Positions 46,010 to 54,916 of a DNA stretch of 64,000 nucleotides are shown here, piece by piece. Position 1 is the first letter of the stretch, and every line of letters begins with the position of its first letter. The stretch is taken from the NCBI GenBank assembly GCA_004168015.1, contig SEYW01000004.1, forward strand, positions 62,001-126,000, read 5' to 3'. The position numbers were made by a program, and so were the translations under genes. Origin of the DNA: Methylolobus aquaticus. Lineage in GTDB: Bacteria > Pseudomonadota > Gammaproteobacteria > Methylococcales > Methylococcaceae. The notes under the pieces were generated by a model. It was not told the origin of the DNA. It saw only the letters and a program-made list of their open reading frames with translations, and did no database searches.

Positions 46010-46989
46010 TTACTCTGCGTCCGGGGGGGGGCGCTGTTGCCCACCGCGCCGTTCCGGGAACGATGCTGTGTTCGGTGTAAGCCTGCTTGTTGCCGGACAG
46101 GGTCTTTAGCACTAGCCAGGGAGTGTCCGGCGCGCAGTTGCTTTTCCGGCGCTGGACATGGAAGGACCGCGCGTTGCTGCTGTTGTCCTTACAGGTGAGT
46201 CTTGCAGCGGAATTCCAGAGCACTTCGAGTTTGTTGGGACGGAAGGGCACGACTACGGGCAGGTTGCGACTTGAGCAGCCGGACGTGTTGCACGCGCGGA
46301 CATCGTAGCTGTACGAAGTGGTGGCGATGTTGCCCGTGGCCGCGGTATCACTGTAACTCTGCGTGTCCGCGGGCAGGCTCGCCAACAGCGTCCGGTTGAC
46401 GCGGCCGACCCGCCGGTAGATCTCGAAGGCGGTTTCGTCCTCGGAGGCATCCTGCCACTTCAGGTCTATCCGCTCCTGCGATCTCGACGAGGCGCTCAGA
46501 TTTTTCGGAGTATGGGACGTTCCGGCCGCAGCGGTCGTTGAGGCCATGCAGGGTGAAACCTGATAGGGGCGGTCTGCGATATACGCGCTGACGCGATAGG
46601 AGTAGGTCGTGGCCGGCAACAGTCGAGTACCCGGCAGTATCGCAACGTCGGCACGCGTGTCGGCGCGGATCTCTGGGAATCGCAGGCGCCCGGGCTTGCG
46701 AGCGCACGAGCGAGTCCGGTTACCTTTCGATTTGTTCGGGGGCTGCGGCGTCTGAACTGGCGGGCGGTTCCGTATCCTGTTCGTCCGTTAGCTCTCGGGT
46801 CCTATCGAGCTCGGGCATCGGCATCGGGAATGGCGCAGTGTCGCGGGGAACGCCCTGCTGCACTGCATCGTTGTCCGAATCGGGTGCTTCTATGCCGACC
46901 GGCTCATCGCCAGGGCCTGCGGCTGCACAACCCAAGGATATAAGCATGGAAGCGATGCTGAATCGGACGGAGGATTTTATATATGGCAT
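46010..46989 (-). pseudogene. Broken secreted protein with fibronectin type III repeats
   Basis: The N-terminal part (46720-46989) is an in-frame 89-residue piece starting MPYIKSSVRF with a signal sequence and an acidic, Pro-rich linker (ending APEQIER, stop TAA at 46720-46722). The frame immediately downstream, in another phase, reads through the second half of one fibronectin type III repeat (ATTYSYRVSAY), a complete repeat (NLSASSRSQERIDLKWQDA, ETAFEIYRRVG, YDVRACN) and a third. The last repeat runs into a C9 tract (46022-46030). One base fewer there would end the protein with PPPDAE and a TAA at 46010-46012. The first repeat lacks its first half, so at least one deletion or frameshift is present. 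The C9 tract may be natural slippage or a sequencing error. Confidence 0.6.
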
Positions 46990-47197
46990 GGGTGAACCTA
47001 GCCGAATGAATCGCCGATGACGACGAGGGTGGGGTCGAACGTTATTTGGCTTCCGGCGGACAACTAGCTGACATCGCTGGCCTGCTCAAGCTCGCGGGTC
47101 TTGCCTGGCCTGCGGCGTCCTTGCGGTTCGGAAGCGGAGAAGGCGGACCCCAATGCTGGCAGCCCGCCTCGATTTTTAGCTTTTGGACATTAGTCCG

Positions 47198-47871
47198 TCA
47201 GCTGCAGTTGCCGGCACGATGTGCGCAGATTGAGTTCCAGAGGTTGACGAAGCGACTGTCGAACTCGGAGCCGCCAAGGACACCGAACGCCTCGCCGTAG
47301 GTGTAGGAAGCCACGGTTACTACGCGATTCCGGCCCGGCTGGGTTTGGGGCTTCGGGCTCGCGCTCGATCCGAAATTCTGGATCCATGGCCCGCCACTCG
47401 CGCCAAAGGTTTGCGGGTTGCCGTACTCGCAGTTGAACGGCGCGACATTACGCCAGCGCTGAGCCGAAGTGATTGCCAGCCGCTGGCTACCGAACACATT
47501 CCCTGGATAGCCCAGCATGTGAACGTGGTTGCTCCGGCAGCTCCCGGTTTGCCACCCCAACCAACCGGTAACGTCCCCAATTCGGCGTACGACCCCGCTG
47601 AACGTGCGATCCTCCAACTCGATCATCGCATAATCGGCGGCATTCGGGACCCCACCGCCGCGACGGCGGCTGACAGTTTCATTGCCGCCTCGGGAGAGGC
47701 AACCGGCTGCAGCGGTTTGGCCGACGCGAAGTCGAGTGCGGAAAAACTTGCTGCCGCCGGTTTGTCGTTTTTCAGCACCACGATGTCTGATGCTGCCATC
47801 ACCCCCTGGCTGACGGTAAGGGTCAACAGTGCTCCAACTCCCACGTTGAATTTTCCAATCAATGTACTCAT
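47198..47871 (-). pseudogene. Broken trypsin-like serine protease, catalytic-His segment deleted
   Basis: The N-terminus in frame A is MSTLIGKFNVGVGALLTL (ATG 47871, GGAGG upstream), a signal peptide and a propeptide (to about SAAVAA). Frame B then provides a chymotrypsin-fold C-terminal half with the catalytic Asp region NAADYAMIELED, LGYPGNV, and the catalytic Ser in TFGASGGPW (read QTFGASGGPW), ending NSICAHRAGNCS. The switch occurs near 47650. The segment that should carry the catalytic His (TAxHC) is missing, so this is a deletion plus frameshift pseudogene of a V8/glutamyl-endopeptidase-like protease. Its neighbour is the broken fibronectin protein. Confidence 0.65.
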
Positions 47872-48142
47872 GTCCATTCCCCTCCAAACTGAAATGACGA
47901 TTGACACTTGCGACGGGCGTATTTCGTCAGTCGCGGGGCTAGTATGGGAGTACGCCGTTGGAGTTAATGCGAAATGGTGGCCGGGCTGGTTGGTATTCTG
48001 CTATTGACTTTTATGTTTCCGTGAGGCGCGTACTCAATGTGGTCATTGAGTCGTGCGAACGGGTGCTGCTCGGGAACCGCGTTTTGGTGGGCTGGCTCCG
48101 GACCCTCAGTATCCGCATCAACTCAGGCCCTGGTCAGATAAC

Positions 48143-48598
48143 TTGGCTGATAATCCGATTCTCGGAACCTCGCTTCTGGCAAGCGCCCCGGCGCATGCGA
48201 TCAACGCAAAATACCGTAAGCAACTCGAGCGCTCGGACTGCACGCAAGTCACCGAAGCCCAAGGCTGCGACATCGACAAGTCCTGGGAAGAGAACGCCAA
48301 GGCCGGGTTCGTGACCGAACCCCCCGCCGCCAAGGCGGGCTCGCCGGCACCGAGCCCCTATACCGGCTAGTGGGTCGCCAAGGGCGCGGCCGGAGCGACA
48401 GTCGCCACGATCCGGATCGATAAAAGCGAACATGTCTGGGTCAACGGCAAGACGGTTGCTGCCCAACGCAGTGACGGCGCGCTGGTGTTTCGCTCCGGAA
48501 AGATGACCTACACCATACGGGGTGATCGGCGGCTGAAGGGTGAGGACTACTGGATGGATTCGGATGCCGGAACGAAGGGGCCGATCAATCCGGAGTAA
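48143..48598 (+). pseudogene. Exported protein interrupted by an in-frame TAG
   Basis: A reading frame starting at or before a TTG at 48143 gives a signal-like stretch (LLASAPAHA) and INAKYRKQLERSDCTQVTEAQGCDI. It stops at TAG 48368-48370 (PYTG*). The same frame then continues without another stop for 76 codons, with a coherent sequence (WVAKGAAGATVATIRID, VWVNGKTVAAQRSDG, MTYTIRGDRRL) to TAA at 48596-48598. The clean continuation argues for one gene broken by a single nonsense change. The start is uncertain; an in-frame GTG at 48053 is also open. Family unknown; it looks periplasmic. Confidence 0.6.
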
Positions 48599-48933
48599 GG
48601 CGGTTCAGTCTTTGACCTGGCGCGACGCGTGTCAGGCCCGAGGTTCGTCCTAAATCGTGCGGGCTGCTGCGGGTCGGAGGCTTTTCCACCGAATGCTGCA
48701 GTTCAATCGAGCATGACTGCAGCATGTCCGACAGTGTCGACACAGGGCAAAAGGTGTCTGACCCCAACCCCACCACGCACGGCTTCTACAGCCGACATCC
48801 CCGTTACCTTCGAAAATCTCGAAGTCTGGCTGCGGGAAGATCTGATTTTTTTATGATCGAAGGGAACCTATCTTTTCTCCGCACGAAGCGATTGCTTCGC
48901 ACGAACTTATCAGTCGATTCAATGAGGTGAACC
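48599..48933. other. Intergenic region before the PepSY gene
   Basis: About 335 bases with no convincing gene. It contains GGTGTCTGACCCCAA (about 48754), a phrase also seen in part at 45991 (GTGTCTGATGCC) and 49631 (GATCCCTGACTCC). These may be scraps of a repeat but the matches are short. The last 100 bases are AT-richer and probably carry the PepSY promoter. Confidence 0.3.
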
Positions 48934-49419
48934 ATGACTATTCGTACTTGCCGATCGATCGTCGCGACGGTGCTACTGCTCGTTTTGGGCTCAGGAGCGG
49001 CCATGGCGCAGCCGCTGCAGGATTTCATCGCGACCGCCGAGTCAACCTTCGGTGGTCGCGCTTTCGTGGCCGAACGCTCTAACCGATACGTCGAGGTGCA
49101 AGTGCTCAGTGGCGACCAACTGATTGAGGCGGAGTACGATCCGCGCACGGGACGGCTGATCGACTCGGATGCCTTTGGTGGAACGCGACGCGTGCAGCGC
49201 GTTGCAGCAAGCCTCGCTCGGGCCACCGTGCCGCTCGGCGACGCGATCGACGCTGCGCAACGCGCAGTCGGATCAGGCGAGGTGCTGGAAGCGGAACTGC
49301 GCCTGTCCGGCACGAACCGGGGTCGGCGGTACATCATCGAGATCCGCACCAGAGACGGCCTGTTTGATGTCATCGTGAACTCCGCGACGGGACGAGTCGT
49401 CCGGGTGGTTCGGGACTAA
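48934..49419 (+). CDS. PepSY-domain periplasmic protein
   Basis: A 161-residue exported protein with signal peptide (ATVLLLVLGSGAAMAQ). Two PepSY-like units follow: VEVQVLSGDQLIEAEYDPRTGRLID (shown in parts) and AELRLSGTNRGRRYIIEIRTRDG with NSATGRVVRV at the end. PepSY domains often occur in periplasmic inhibitors or chaperones. Translation starts from ATG 48934 with GAGG upstream. No two-component partner is adjacent. Confidence 0.85.
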   Translation: MTIRTCRSIVATVLLLVLGSGAAMAQPLQDFIATAESTFGGRAFVAERSNRYVEVQVLSGDQLIEAEYDPRTGRLIDSDAFGGTRRVQRVAASLARATVPLGDAIDAAQRAVGSGEVLEAELRLSGTNRGRRYIIEIRTRDGLFDVIVNSATGRVVRVVRD

Positions 49420-49731
49420 CGGAGCCGACCGCCTCGCATGATCTTGCCTGACTCCGGGCGGGTGGATACTCGATGGTTGGCCCAGGCATCAACCATCGGG
49501 TGCCGCCCGCCAGGGAGGTGCGACGAAGAACGGAATAAATTGGTCGGCGCAGGCGAAGGAACGTGCGTTCTACCGCAGGGGCGGAGTCAAGGGCGAAAAC
49601 CAAAAGGCAACGCGTGTCCGAATTCGGCTTAGATCCCTGACTCCATCCTCATCGTGGCCGCCAACGTGCGGGAGGCCCTCCAGGACTGGGGACGCGCAAA
49701 CCGTCGGTATCGTGGCAAGTGGTCTGGCCGG
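49420..49731. other. Intergenic region, no gene seen
   Basis: About 310 bases between the PepSY gene and the end of the NhaR-like gene (convergent). A few short frames exist but none has family-like sequence or an upstream ribosome site. Nothing supportable found. Confidence 0.35.
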
Positions 49732-50637
49732 TCAGGTGAGCGGATCCAGATGCCTGCGCCCGCTTTCGGTGATCGCTAGCACCGCAGGATGGGCGATCTT
49801 GCGCTGAGGGACTATCGCATAGTAACGCTCGATCAGATCGGCTGTACGGCCGATCTCCACGACCCCGAAGTTTTCACACACGCGCTCACTGATCGCGGCA
49901 GGGGCCGTAAAGACTCCCAGTCCCTGCTGCCCTAACGCTTTCATCAGTGCGCTATCGTCGACCTCCGCGACGATCACCGGGCGAAGTTCCTGATCAGCGA
50001 ACCAGTCCTCCAGACGCGTCCGCAGGGAGTCGCGGACCGCAGGCAATAGGAACGGTGCTCCATCGAGGCTGCCGGGAAAGTCCCCCACCAGTCCGCCTGC
50101 CAGATCCGCTCGCGCGAAAAACGCCACGCTGCTCTGGCCAAGTGAATGGCTAAAGGCGCGCACGTTGAGTTCAGGCAGGGAGCGGTCCGAGAGCACGATG
50201 TCGAGTCGGTGTACGGAAATGTCGGCGAGCAGTTCCTCCAGCGGAGCTTCGCGCGTAACGACCCGGACCGGATCCTCAAGGGTCATGGCAGGCGCGAGGA
50301 TCTCACAGGTGATCAGCTTGGCGAGTGAGTCCACTACCCCGACCGCCAGGGTGCGTGGCGACCGAGGTTTGGCGCCAAAGCGCAGCACCTGGGTGAGTTC
50401 CCGCCCCAGCGTGAAGATCTCGTCGGCAAACTGGACTACCAGCTGCCCCGTGTCCGTGAGGATCAGCGAGCGGCCTTCGCGCCGAAACAGCGGAACACCG
50501 ATGCTCTCTTCCAGTTGCTTGATCTGGCCGCTGATGGTCTGCGGGGTCAGATGCAACACCTCCGCGGCTCGGCTTACAGAGCCCTCCCTGTGTACCGTCC
50601 AGAAGTAAAGGAGGTAGGTGTAGTTGATATGCCGCAT
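49732..50637 (-). CDS. nhaR: NhaR-like LysR-family regulator
   Basis: A 301-residue LysR-type protein. The ATG at 50637 starts MRHINYTYLLYFWTVHREGSVSRAA, the characteristic NhaR N-terminus, followed by LHLTPQTISGQIKQLEESIG. In E. coli NhaR activates the Na+/H+ antiporter nhaA and osmC in response to sodium. No antiporter gene is adjacent here, so its target may lie elsewhere. The upstream in-frame extension to 50715 lacks a ribosome site. Confidence 0.85.
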   Translation of the reverse strand: MRHINYTYLLYFWTVHREGSVSRAAEVLHLTPQTISGQIKQLEESIGVPLFRREGRSLILTDTGQLVVQFADEIFTLGRELTQVLRFGAKPRSPRTLAVGVVDSLAKLITCEILAPAMTLEDPVRVVTREAPLEELLADISVHRLDIVLSDRSLPELNVRAFSHSLGQSSVAFFARADLAGGLVGDFPGSLDGAPFLLPAVRDSLRTRLEDWFADQELRPVIVAEVDDSALMKALGQQGLGVFTAPAAISERVCENFGVVEIGRTADLIERYYAIVPQRKIAHPAVLAITESGRRHLDPLT

Positions 50638-50838
50638 CAGGAGCGCCCAATTGAATGGCCGAAGTGTACCTGAAGCGATCGCCGCGTATCGGACGGGCGG
50701 TGCGCGCCGCCACAACTCACGCCGACCAAGGGCCGGTGGTTCGCTTGAGCGAGGTTTGACTCGACCTCACTTTGCTTCCGCTACGCCGGGCAGGCCAGGG
50801 ACGAACCAGGAGCTTCCCGAACAATTCACCTGACCCGA

Positions 50839-51276
50839 TCATCTGTTCGCGAGATAGACCAAGGCCACGCCGCTCAAGATCAACGCAGCGCCAGCGACAG
50901 TCAGCCGATTGAACTGAATCTCCTGAAAGAACAGCCAGGCGAAGAAGGCGACGAAGAGCGGATAGGAGATCTCGATCAGTGACGCCACGGTCGCGTTCTT
51001 CTCGCCGATGGCGAGATAGATCAGCAGCGCGCCGAGGCCCGAAGTGATCACCGCAAGGATCAACCATCCCAAGTCGTCGCCGATGGTCTGACCGATGCGC
51101 GACAGCGTACCGATTCTGCCGGTGACGAGCAGAGCGGCCAGTCCCATTGCCAGAGCCACGCCTGCATAGAGCGTGAAAAAGACGAGCGGCGGCACACCGC
51201 GCGCGATGGCGCGGCCGCTGGCGGCGTAACTGATGCCCCAGATTACCGCGGCCGAGAGAGCATAGATGAACCACAT
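50839..51276 (-). CDS. EamA/DMT family small membrane transporter
   Basis: A 145-residue half-size drug/metabolite transporter with about five hydrophobic segments: AVIWGISYAASGRAIARG, LVFFTLYAGVALAMGLAALLV, LGWLILAVITSGLGALLIYLA, ASLIEISYPLFVAFFAWLFF and TVAGAALILSGVALVYL. Half-size EamA proteins usually dimerise. It is upstream of NhaR on the same strand by 201 bases. Substrate unknown. Confidence 0.85.
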   Translation of the reverse strand: MWFIYALSAAVIWGISYAASGRAIARGVPPLVFFTLYAGVALAMGLAALLVTGRIGTLSRIGQTIGDDLGWLILAVITSGLGALLIYLAIGEKNATVASLIEISYPLFVAFFAWLFFQEIQFNRLTVAGAALILSGVALVYLANR

Positions 51277-51375
51277 CAGGTCAAATTCCTATTTCGGGGT
51301 GCAGCGCAATGCTTGTCCAACTTCATCGGCGCCGCGCCCATCCACCGTCCTAGTGCGGGCTACTCAATCGGGAAC

Positions 51376-51605
51376 GGTGTGTCCCCAGCATAAACTGCTT
51401 TCCATGCGCCGGTCGGTGAAGACTACCTTAACGCCTGGCTACCGGCTTCACTCGCGGTCTCAAAGCTGCCCTTTTCTTCATCCACGGGGGCGCTTTTGAT
51501 GTCGGCGCCAGTTCGCAGGCGGTATTCATGGGGGCGCGCCTCGCGGCCAAAAGGCAGGCCATGGTGGTGGTGATGAATTACCGGCCGACAGCCGGCCCGC
51601 CTTAG
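51376..51605 (+). pseudogene. Remnant of a type-B carboxylesterase
   Basis: Not an open gene. In one frame the DNA reads FHAPVGEDYLNAWLPASL up to about 51466 (the esterase S-E-D-x-L-x-L-N-x-W pattern). In the next frame it reads FFIHGGAFDVGASSQAVFMG, ARLAAKRQAM and VVVMNYR up to TAG near 51605, the oxyanion-hole and following strand of type-B carboxylesterases. Both ends are missing and there is a frameshift near 51470. So it is a short decayed fragment. Confidence 0.6.
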
Positions 51606-51646
51606 TGGCTCCGCCCTGCGGCCGTCGCTTGCGTTCTCATACTCCA

Positions 51647-54490
51647 TTATCCACACGCCCCAATGGCCCCGCACGCCGTGCAGAAGTTGCAGCCATCCTT
51701 GCGGATGACGGCGTAGTTGCCGCATTCGGGGCAGCGCTTGCCCGGTCGGACTTCCATCGCGCCGGCAGTCGCCGGGCGCAGCGGCACGACGTTGTCGGCC
51801 TCGAAGTGCAGCAGACCCATCTCCTCGATCGGGTAGCCGTCCTCGTCCAATAGCCCCAGCCGCGCGTAGCGGTGCAGGATCAGTCGCGCCAGGTAGGCGA
51901 TGGTCGAGGGCGTGTTCTGCTGCCGGTGCTCGCCGGGCACCCAGGCCAGGAAGTCGCCGCGCGGCTCGGGGAAGTCGGCCAGCTGGCGCAGCTTGGCGCC
52001 GATCCAGGCCGGGTCGACCACGCGCATATCGAAGGACAGCGACTTGCACAGCCCGTCGAACAGCCGCGGGTATTCGCCTGACAGCCACAGCGAATACGGC
52101 CGGCGCTGGCCGTTGGGTAGCTGCAGCTCCTTCAGGAACAGCACGCAGTCGTCGCCAGTGGCCGGGTTGATCACGTCCACGGTCCACGACAGCGTGCCGT
52201 CGGTGCCGGTCTTGGGTTCCTTGGGCGACATCAGCGCATCGAGCACCGGCGTCGGGCCGGGATGGTCGAACGCGCCGAGCTGCGCGCAGCGGTAATGCAC
52301 CAGCCGGGCGAAGCCGGCGATCAGGCTGGGCACACGCACCGGCTCGCCGTCCGGGGGGAACGGCAGGTCGAAGGCATCGTCGCCCTGGGCGCGCATCAGG
52401 CTGGCCAGCTTGGCTTTCAGCCAGCCGCGGTCATTCGAGCGCAGGTCCATCGACAGCGACTTCGCCAGCGCGCCGAGACCGCGCGGCTGCTCGGCGCCGT
52501 TGACCCAGACCTCGAACGGGTGGTTCTCGCCGTTCTCGATGTGGCCGACGAACAGCGCGAAGCTGCCGCGCGGGTGGTCCACCATGTAGGTCCAGGCCGG
52601 GTTGCCGCCGGCCGGGCGCGGGCGCTTGCGCCAGCGCAGCGAGGCCAGCGCCGGTTCCGGCAGCGACTCCAGCCGCAGACGCCGGTCGGGATCGGTGTCG
52701 GCGAAATCGTCCGAGTCGGCCGCCTCGGGTTCCGGCCCATCCGCGACCAGCACCTGACCGACGACCGCATTCGGCCGGTAGGTCGCGAGGCCCTTCAGGC
52801 CGGCTTTCCAGGCTTCGAAATACAGATCCTGGAAGTCGGCATAGGGGTAATCGGCCGGGACGTTGACGGTCTTCGAGATCGACGAGTCGATGTAGGGCTG
52901 CACCGCCGCCAGCATGCGCATGTGGTCCAGCGCCGCGATCTCCAGCGCCGTGACCCAGTGCGGCGGCAGATGGGCCGCATCGCCGCCGCGGGCGCGGTAC
53001 AGCCGGTAGGCGTGGTCCTCGACCGCGTATTCCTCGACGCTGCCGTCGGCCGCGCGCTTGCGGCGCGTGTAGCTCCACGAGAACGGCGGTTCGATGCCGT
53101 TCGAGGCGTTGTCGGCAAAGGCCAGGCTGATGGTGCCGGTCGGTGCGATCGCCAGCAGATGGCTGTTGCGGATGCCGCCCCGGCGGATCGCTGCGCGCAG
53201 CTCCGCCGGCAGCCGCGATGTGAAACCGGAGGCCAGGTACGGTTCGGCCTCGAACAGCGGGAAGGCACCCTTCTCGCGCGCCAGTTCGACCGAGGCGCGG
53301 TAGGCCTCGTCGCGCATCACTTCGGCCACGCGCGCCGCCAGTTCCCGCGCGGCGTCGGTGTCGTAGCGCAGGCCCAGCATCAGCAGCGCATCGCCCAGGC
53401 CGGTGAAGCCCAGCCCGATGCGCCGCTTGGCCATGGCTTCGCTGCGCTGCTGCGGCAGCGGCCAGAAGGTCAGGTCCAGCACGTTGTCGAGCATGCGCAC
53501 CGCGGTGCGGACCAGCGTGCCGAAGCCGTCGAGATCGAACTCGGCCTGAGCTTCGAAGGGTTCTGCCACGAAGCGCGTCAGGTCGATCGAGCCCAGGCAG
53601 CAGCAGCCGTAATCGGGCAGCCATTCCTCGGCGCAGGGGTTGGTGGCCTCGAAGCGTTCGCAATAGGCCAGGTTGTTGTCGTCGTTGGCGCGGTCGACGA
53701 ACAGCACGCCGGGTTCGGCGTGGTCGTAGGTGCTGCGCATGATGCGGTCCCACAGCTCACGGGCGCGCACCGAGCGGTAGACCCACAGGCCGTCCTCGCG
53801 CCGCGCGGCACCGGCGGCTTTCTGCTCGTCCGAGGGTTCGGCCGGGTGGACCAGCGCCCAGGATGCATCGGCTTCGACGGCCTGCATGAACGCGTCGGTC
53901 ACGGCGACGGAGATATTGAAGTTGCTGAGTTCGCCGGCGGTGTCCTTGGCCTGTACGAAGTCGAGCACGTCGGGATGGTCGCAGCGCAGCACGCCCATCT
54001 GCGCGCCGCGCCGGGCCCCGGCCGATTCCACCGTTTCGCAGGAGCGGTCGAACACCCGCATGTAGCTGACCGGGCCGCTGGCGCTGCTGGCGGTGCCGCG
54101 CACTTTGGCGCCCTTGGGACGGATGCGCGAGAAGTCGTAGCCGACCCCGCCGCCGCGGCGCATGGTTTCGGCCGACTCGGTCAATGCGGTGTAGATGCCC
54201 GGCTTGCCGTCCTCGCAGCACGAGACTGAATCGCCGACCGGCTGCACGAAGCAGTTGATCAGCGTGGCCTCGATGTCGGTGCCGGCGGCGGACAGGATGC
54301 GCCCGGCCGGGATGAAGCCCTGGCGCAGGGCGCTCAGGAATTTTTCTTCAAAGGCGCCGCGGCCGGCCTCGGGTTCGACCGAGGCGATGGCGCGGGCGAC
54401 GCGGGCGAACACGTCCTCGGCGCTGGTTTCGCCGGGCTTGGCGTACTTTTCGAGCAGAACGTCGCGGGAGATGGGTTGGAGGTTGTTCAT
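51647..54490 (-). CDS. nrdJ: Adenosylcobalamin-dependent (class II) ribonucleotide reductase
   Basis: A 947-residue class II enzyme, which reduces ribonucleotides using adenosylcobalamin. ATG at 54490 ([16 protein letters not shown]). The reductase barrel has [32 protein letters not shown] (catalytic-type Cys 286) and a [17 protein letters not shown] motif. Two TSCPD-type repeats follow ([19 protein letters not shown], then [19 protein letters not shown]), and a zinc-ribbon tail [20 protein letters not shown] with a second CxxC. It needs oxygen neither for radical generation nor activity. The leader may hold a cobalamin riboswitch (54550-54690). Confidence 0.93.
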   Translation of the reverse strand: MNNLQPISRDVLLEKYAKPGETSAEDVFARVARAIASVEPEAGRGAFEEKFLSALRQGFIPAGRILSAAGTDIEATLINCFVQPVGDSVSCCEDGKPGIYTALTESAETMRRGGGVGYDFSRIRPKGAKVRGTASSASGPVSYMRVFDRSCETVESAGARRGAQMGVLRCDHPDVLDFVQAKDTAGELSNFNISVAVTDAFMQAVEADASWALVHPAEPSDEQKAAGAARREDGLWVYRSVRARELWDRIMRSTYDHAEPGVLFVDRANDDNNLAYCERFEATNPCAEEWLPDYGCCCLGSIDLTRFVAEPFEAQAEFDLDGFGTLVRTAVRMLDNVLDLTFWPLPQQRSEAMAKRRIGLGFTGLGDALLMLGLRYDTDAARELAARVAEVMRDEAYRASVELAREKGAFPLFEAEPYLASGFTSRLPAELRAAIRRGGIRNSHLLAIAPTGTISLAFADNASNGIEPPFSWSYTRRKRAADGSVEEYAVEDHAYRLYRARGGDAAHLPPHWVTALEIAALDHMRMLAAVQPYIDSSISKTVNVPADYPYADFQDLYFEAWKAGLKGLATYRPNAVVGQVLVADGPEPEAADSDDFADTDPDRRLRLESLPEPALASLRWRKRPRPAGGNPAWTYMVDHPRGSFALFVGHIENGENHPFEVWVNGAEQPRGLGALAKSLSMDLRSNDRGWLKAKLASLMRAQGDDAFDLPFPPDGEPVRVPSLIAGFARLVHYRCAQLGAFDHPGPTPVLDALMSPKEPKTGTDGTLSWTVDVINPATGDDCVLFLKELQLPNGQRRPYSLWLSGEYPRLFDGLCKSLSFDMRVVDPAWIGAKLRQLADFPEPRGDFLAWVPGEHRQQNTPSTIAYLARLILHRYARLGLLDEDGYPIEEMGLLHFEADNVVPLRPATAGAMEVRPGKRCPECGNYAVIRKDGCNFCTACGAIGACG

Positions 54491-54549
54491 GGCAATGATT
54501 CCGCGGCCGCGTGCCTGGGCGGCCGATTGTTGGCTGGGTTCAGTTCCTT

Positions 54550-54690
54550 CGACTGCGCAGGACACACTCCGGTGCCTCGATGATTCGGCGAGGGGGCGGG
54601 TCGTCTCGCGGGCACGGCCCGAGTCTGACGCGGATTCCCGTTGGCGGTCGCCACGGGGAGTGGCGCGATGGGCAGACCTTAACAAACGGC
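54550..54690 (-). promoter_or_regulatory. Candidate cobalamin riboswitch upstream of nrdJ
   Basis: On the minus strand the leader reads AAGGTCTGCCC, then a GCCACTCCCCGTGGC stem, then GGGAATCC, GCGTCAGACTCGGG and CCCGTGCCCGCGAGACG, then GAGGCACCGG. The order GGT..GCC, GGGAA, GACTC, CCCGC and a GGCACCGG-like segment resembles cobalamin riboswitch leaders such as E. coli btuB. B12-dependent reductase genes are known to be under such control. I matched by eye only, and the helices are not complete. Ends approximate. Confidence 0.5.
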
Positions 54691-54916
54691 GAGCAAGACG
54701 GGCAAGCGGTCGCCGGTGACACCATGTCTACCGATGGTAGCGCGTGTCGCCGATGATCACAGCATATAGCGTTTCAGCATCTTCCGGACGGGAAAACAGC
54801 GCCCCGCCTAAACGCTTTGACTTGGCCAGCTGGTGTCAGAGCCGGCTGGCGTGCCGCCACGGGCGCACCGAGCGATGAAGGCCGCCGATGGATTGCGCGA
54901 GCGCTTCGCCCGAGGC

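Noticed and set aside
49370-49603. Minus-strand frame containing MPGPTIEYPP, which recalls the start of REP-associated transposases
   Set aside because: Only a few residues match and the rest of the frame does not continue the family sequence.
52262-54229. Long plus-strand open frame opposite the ribonucleotide reductase
   Set aside because: Antisense shadow; the reductase motifs are all on the minus strand.
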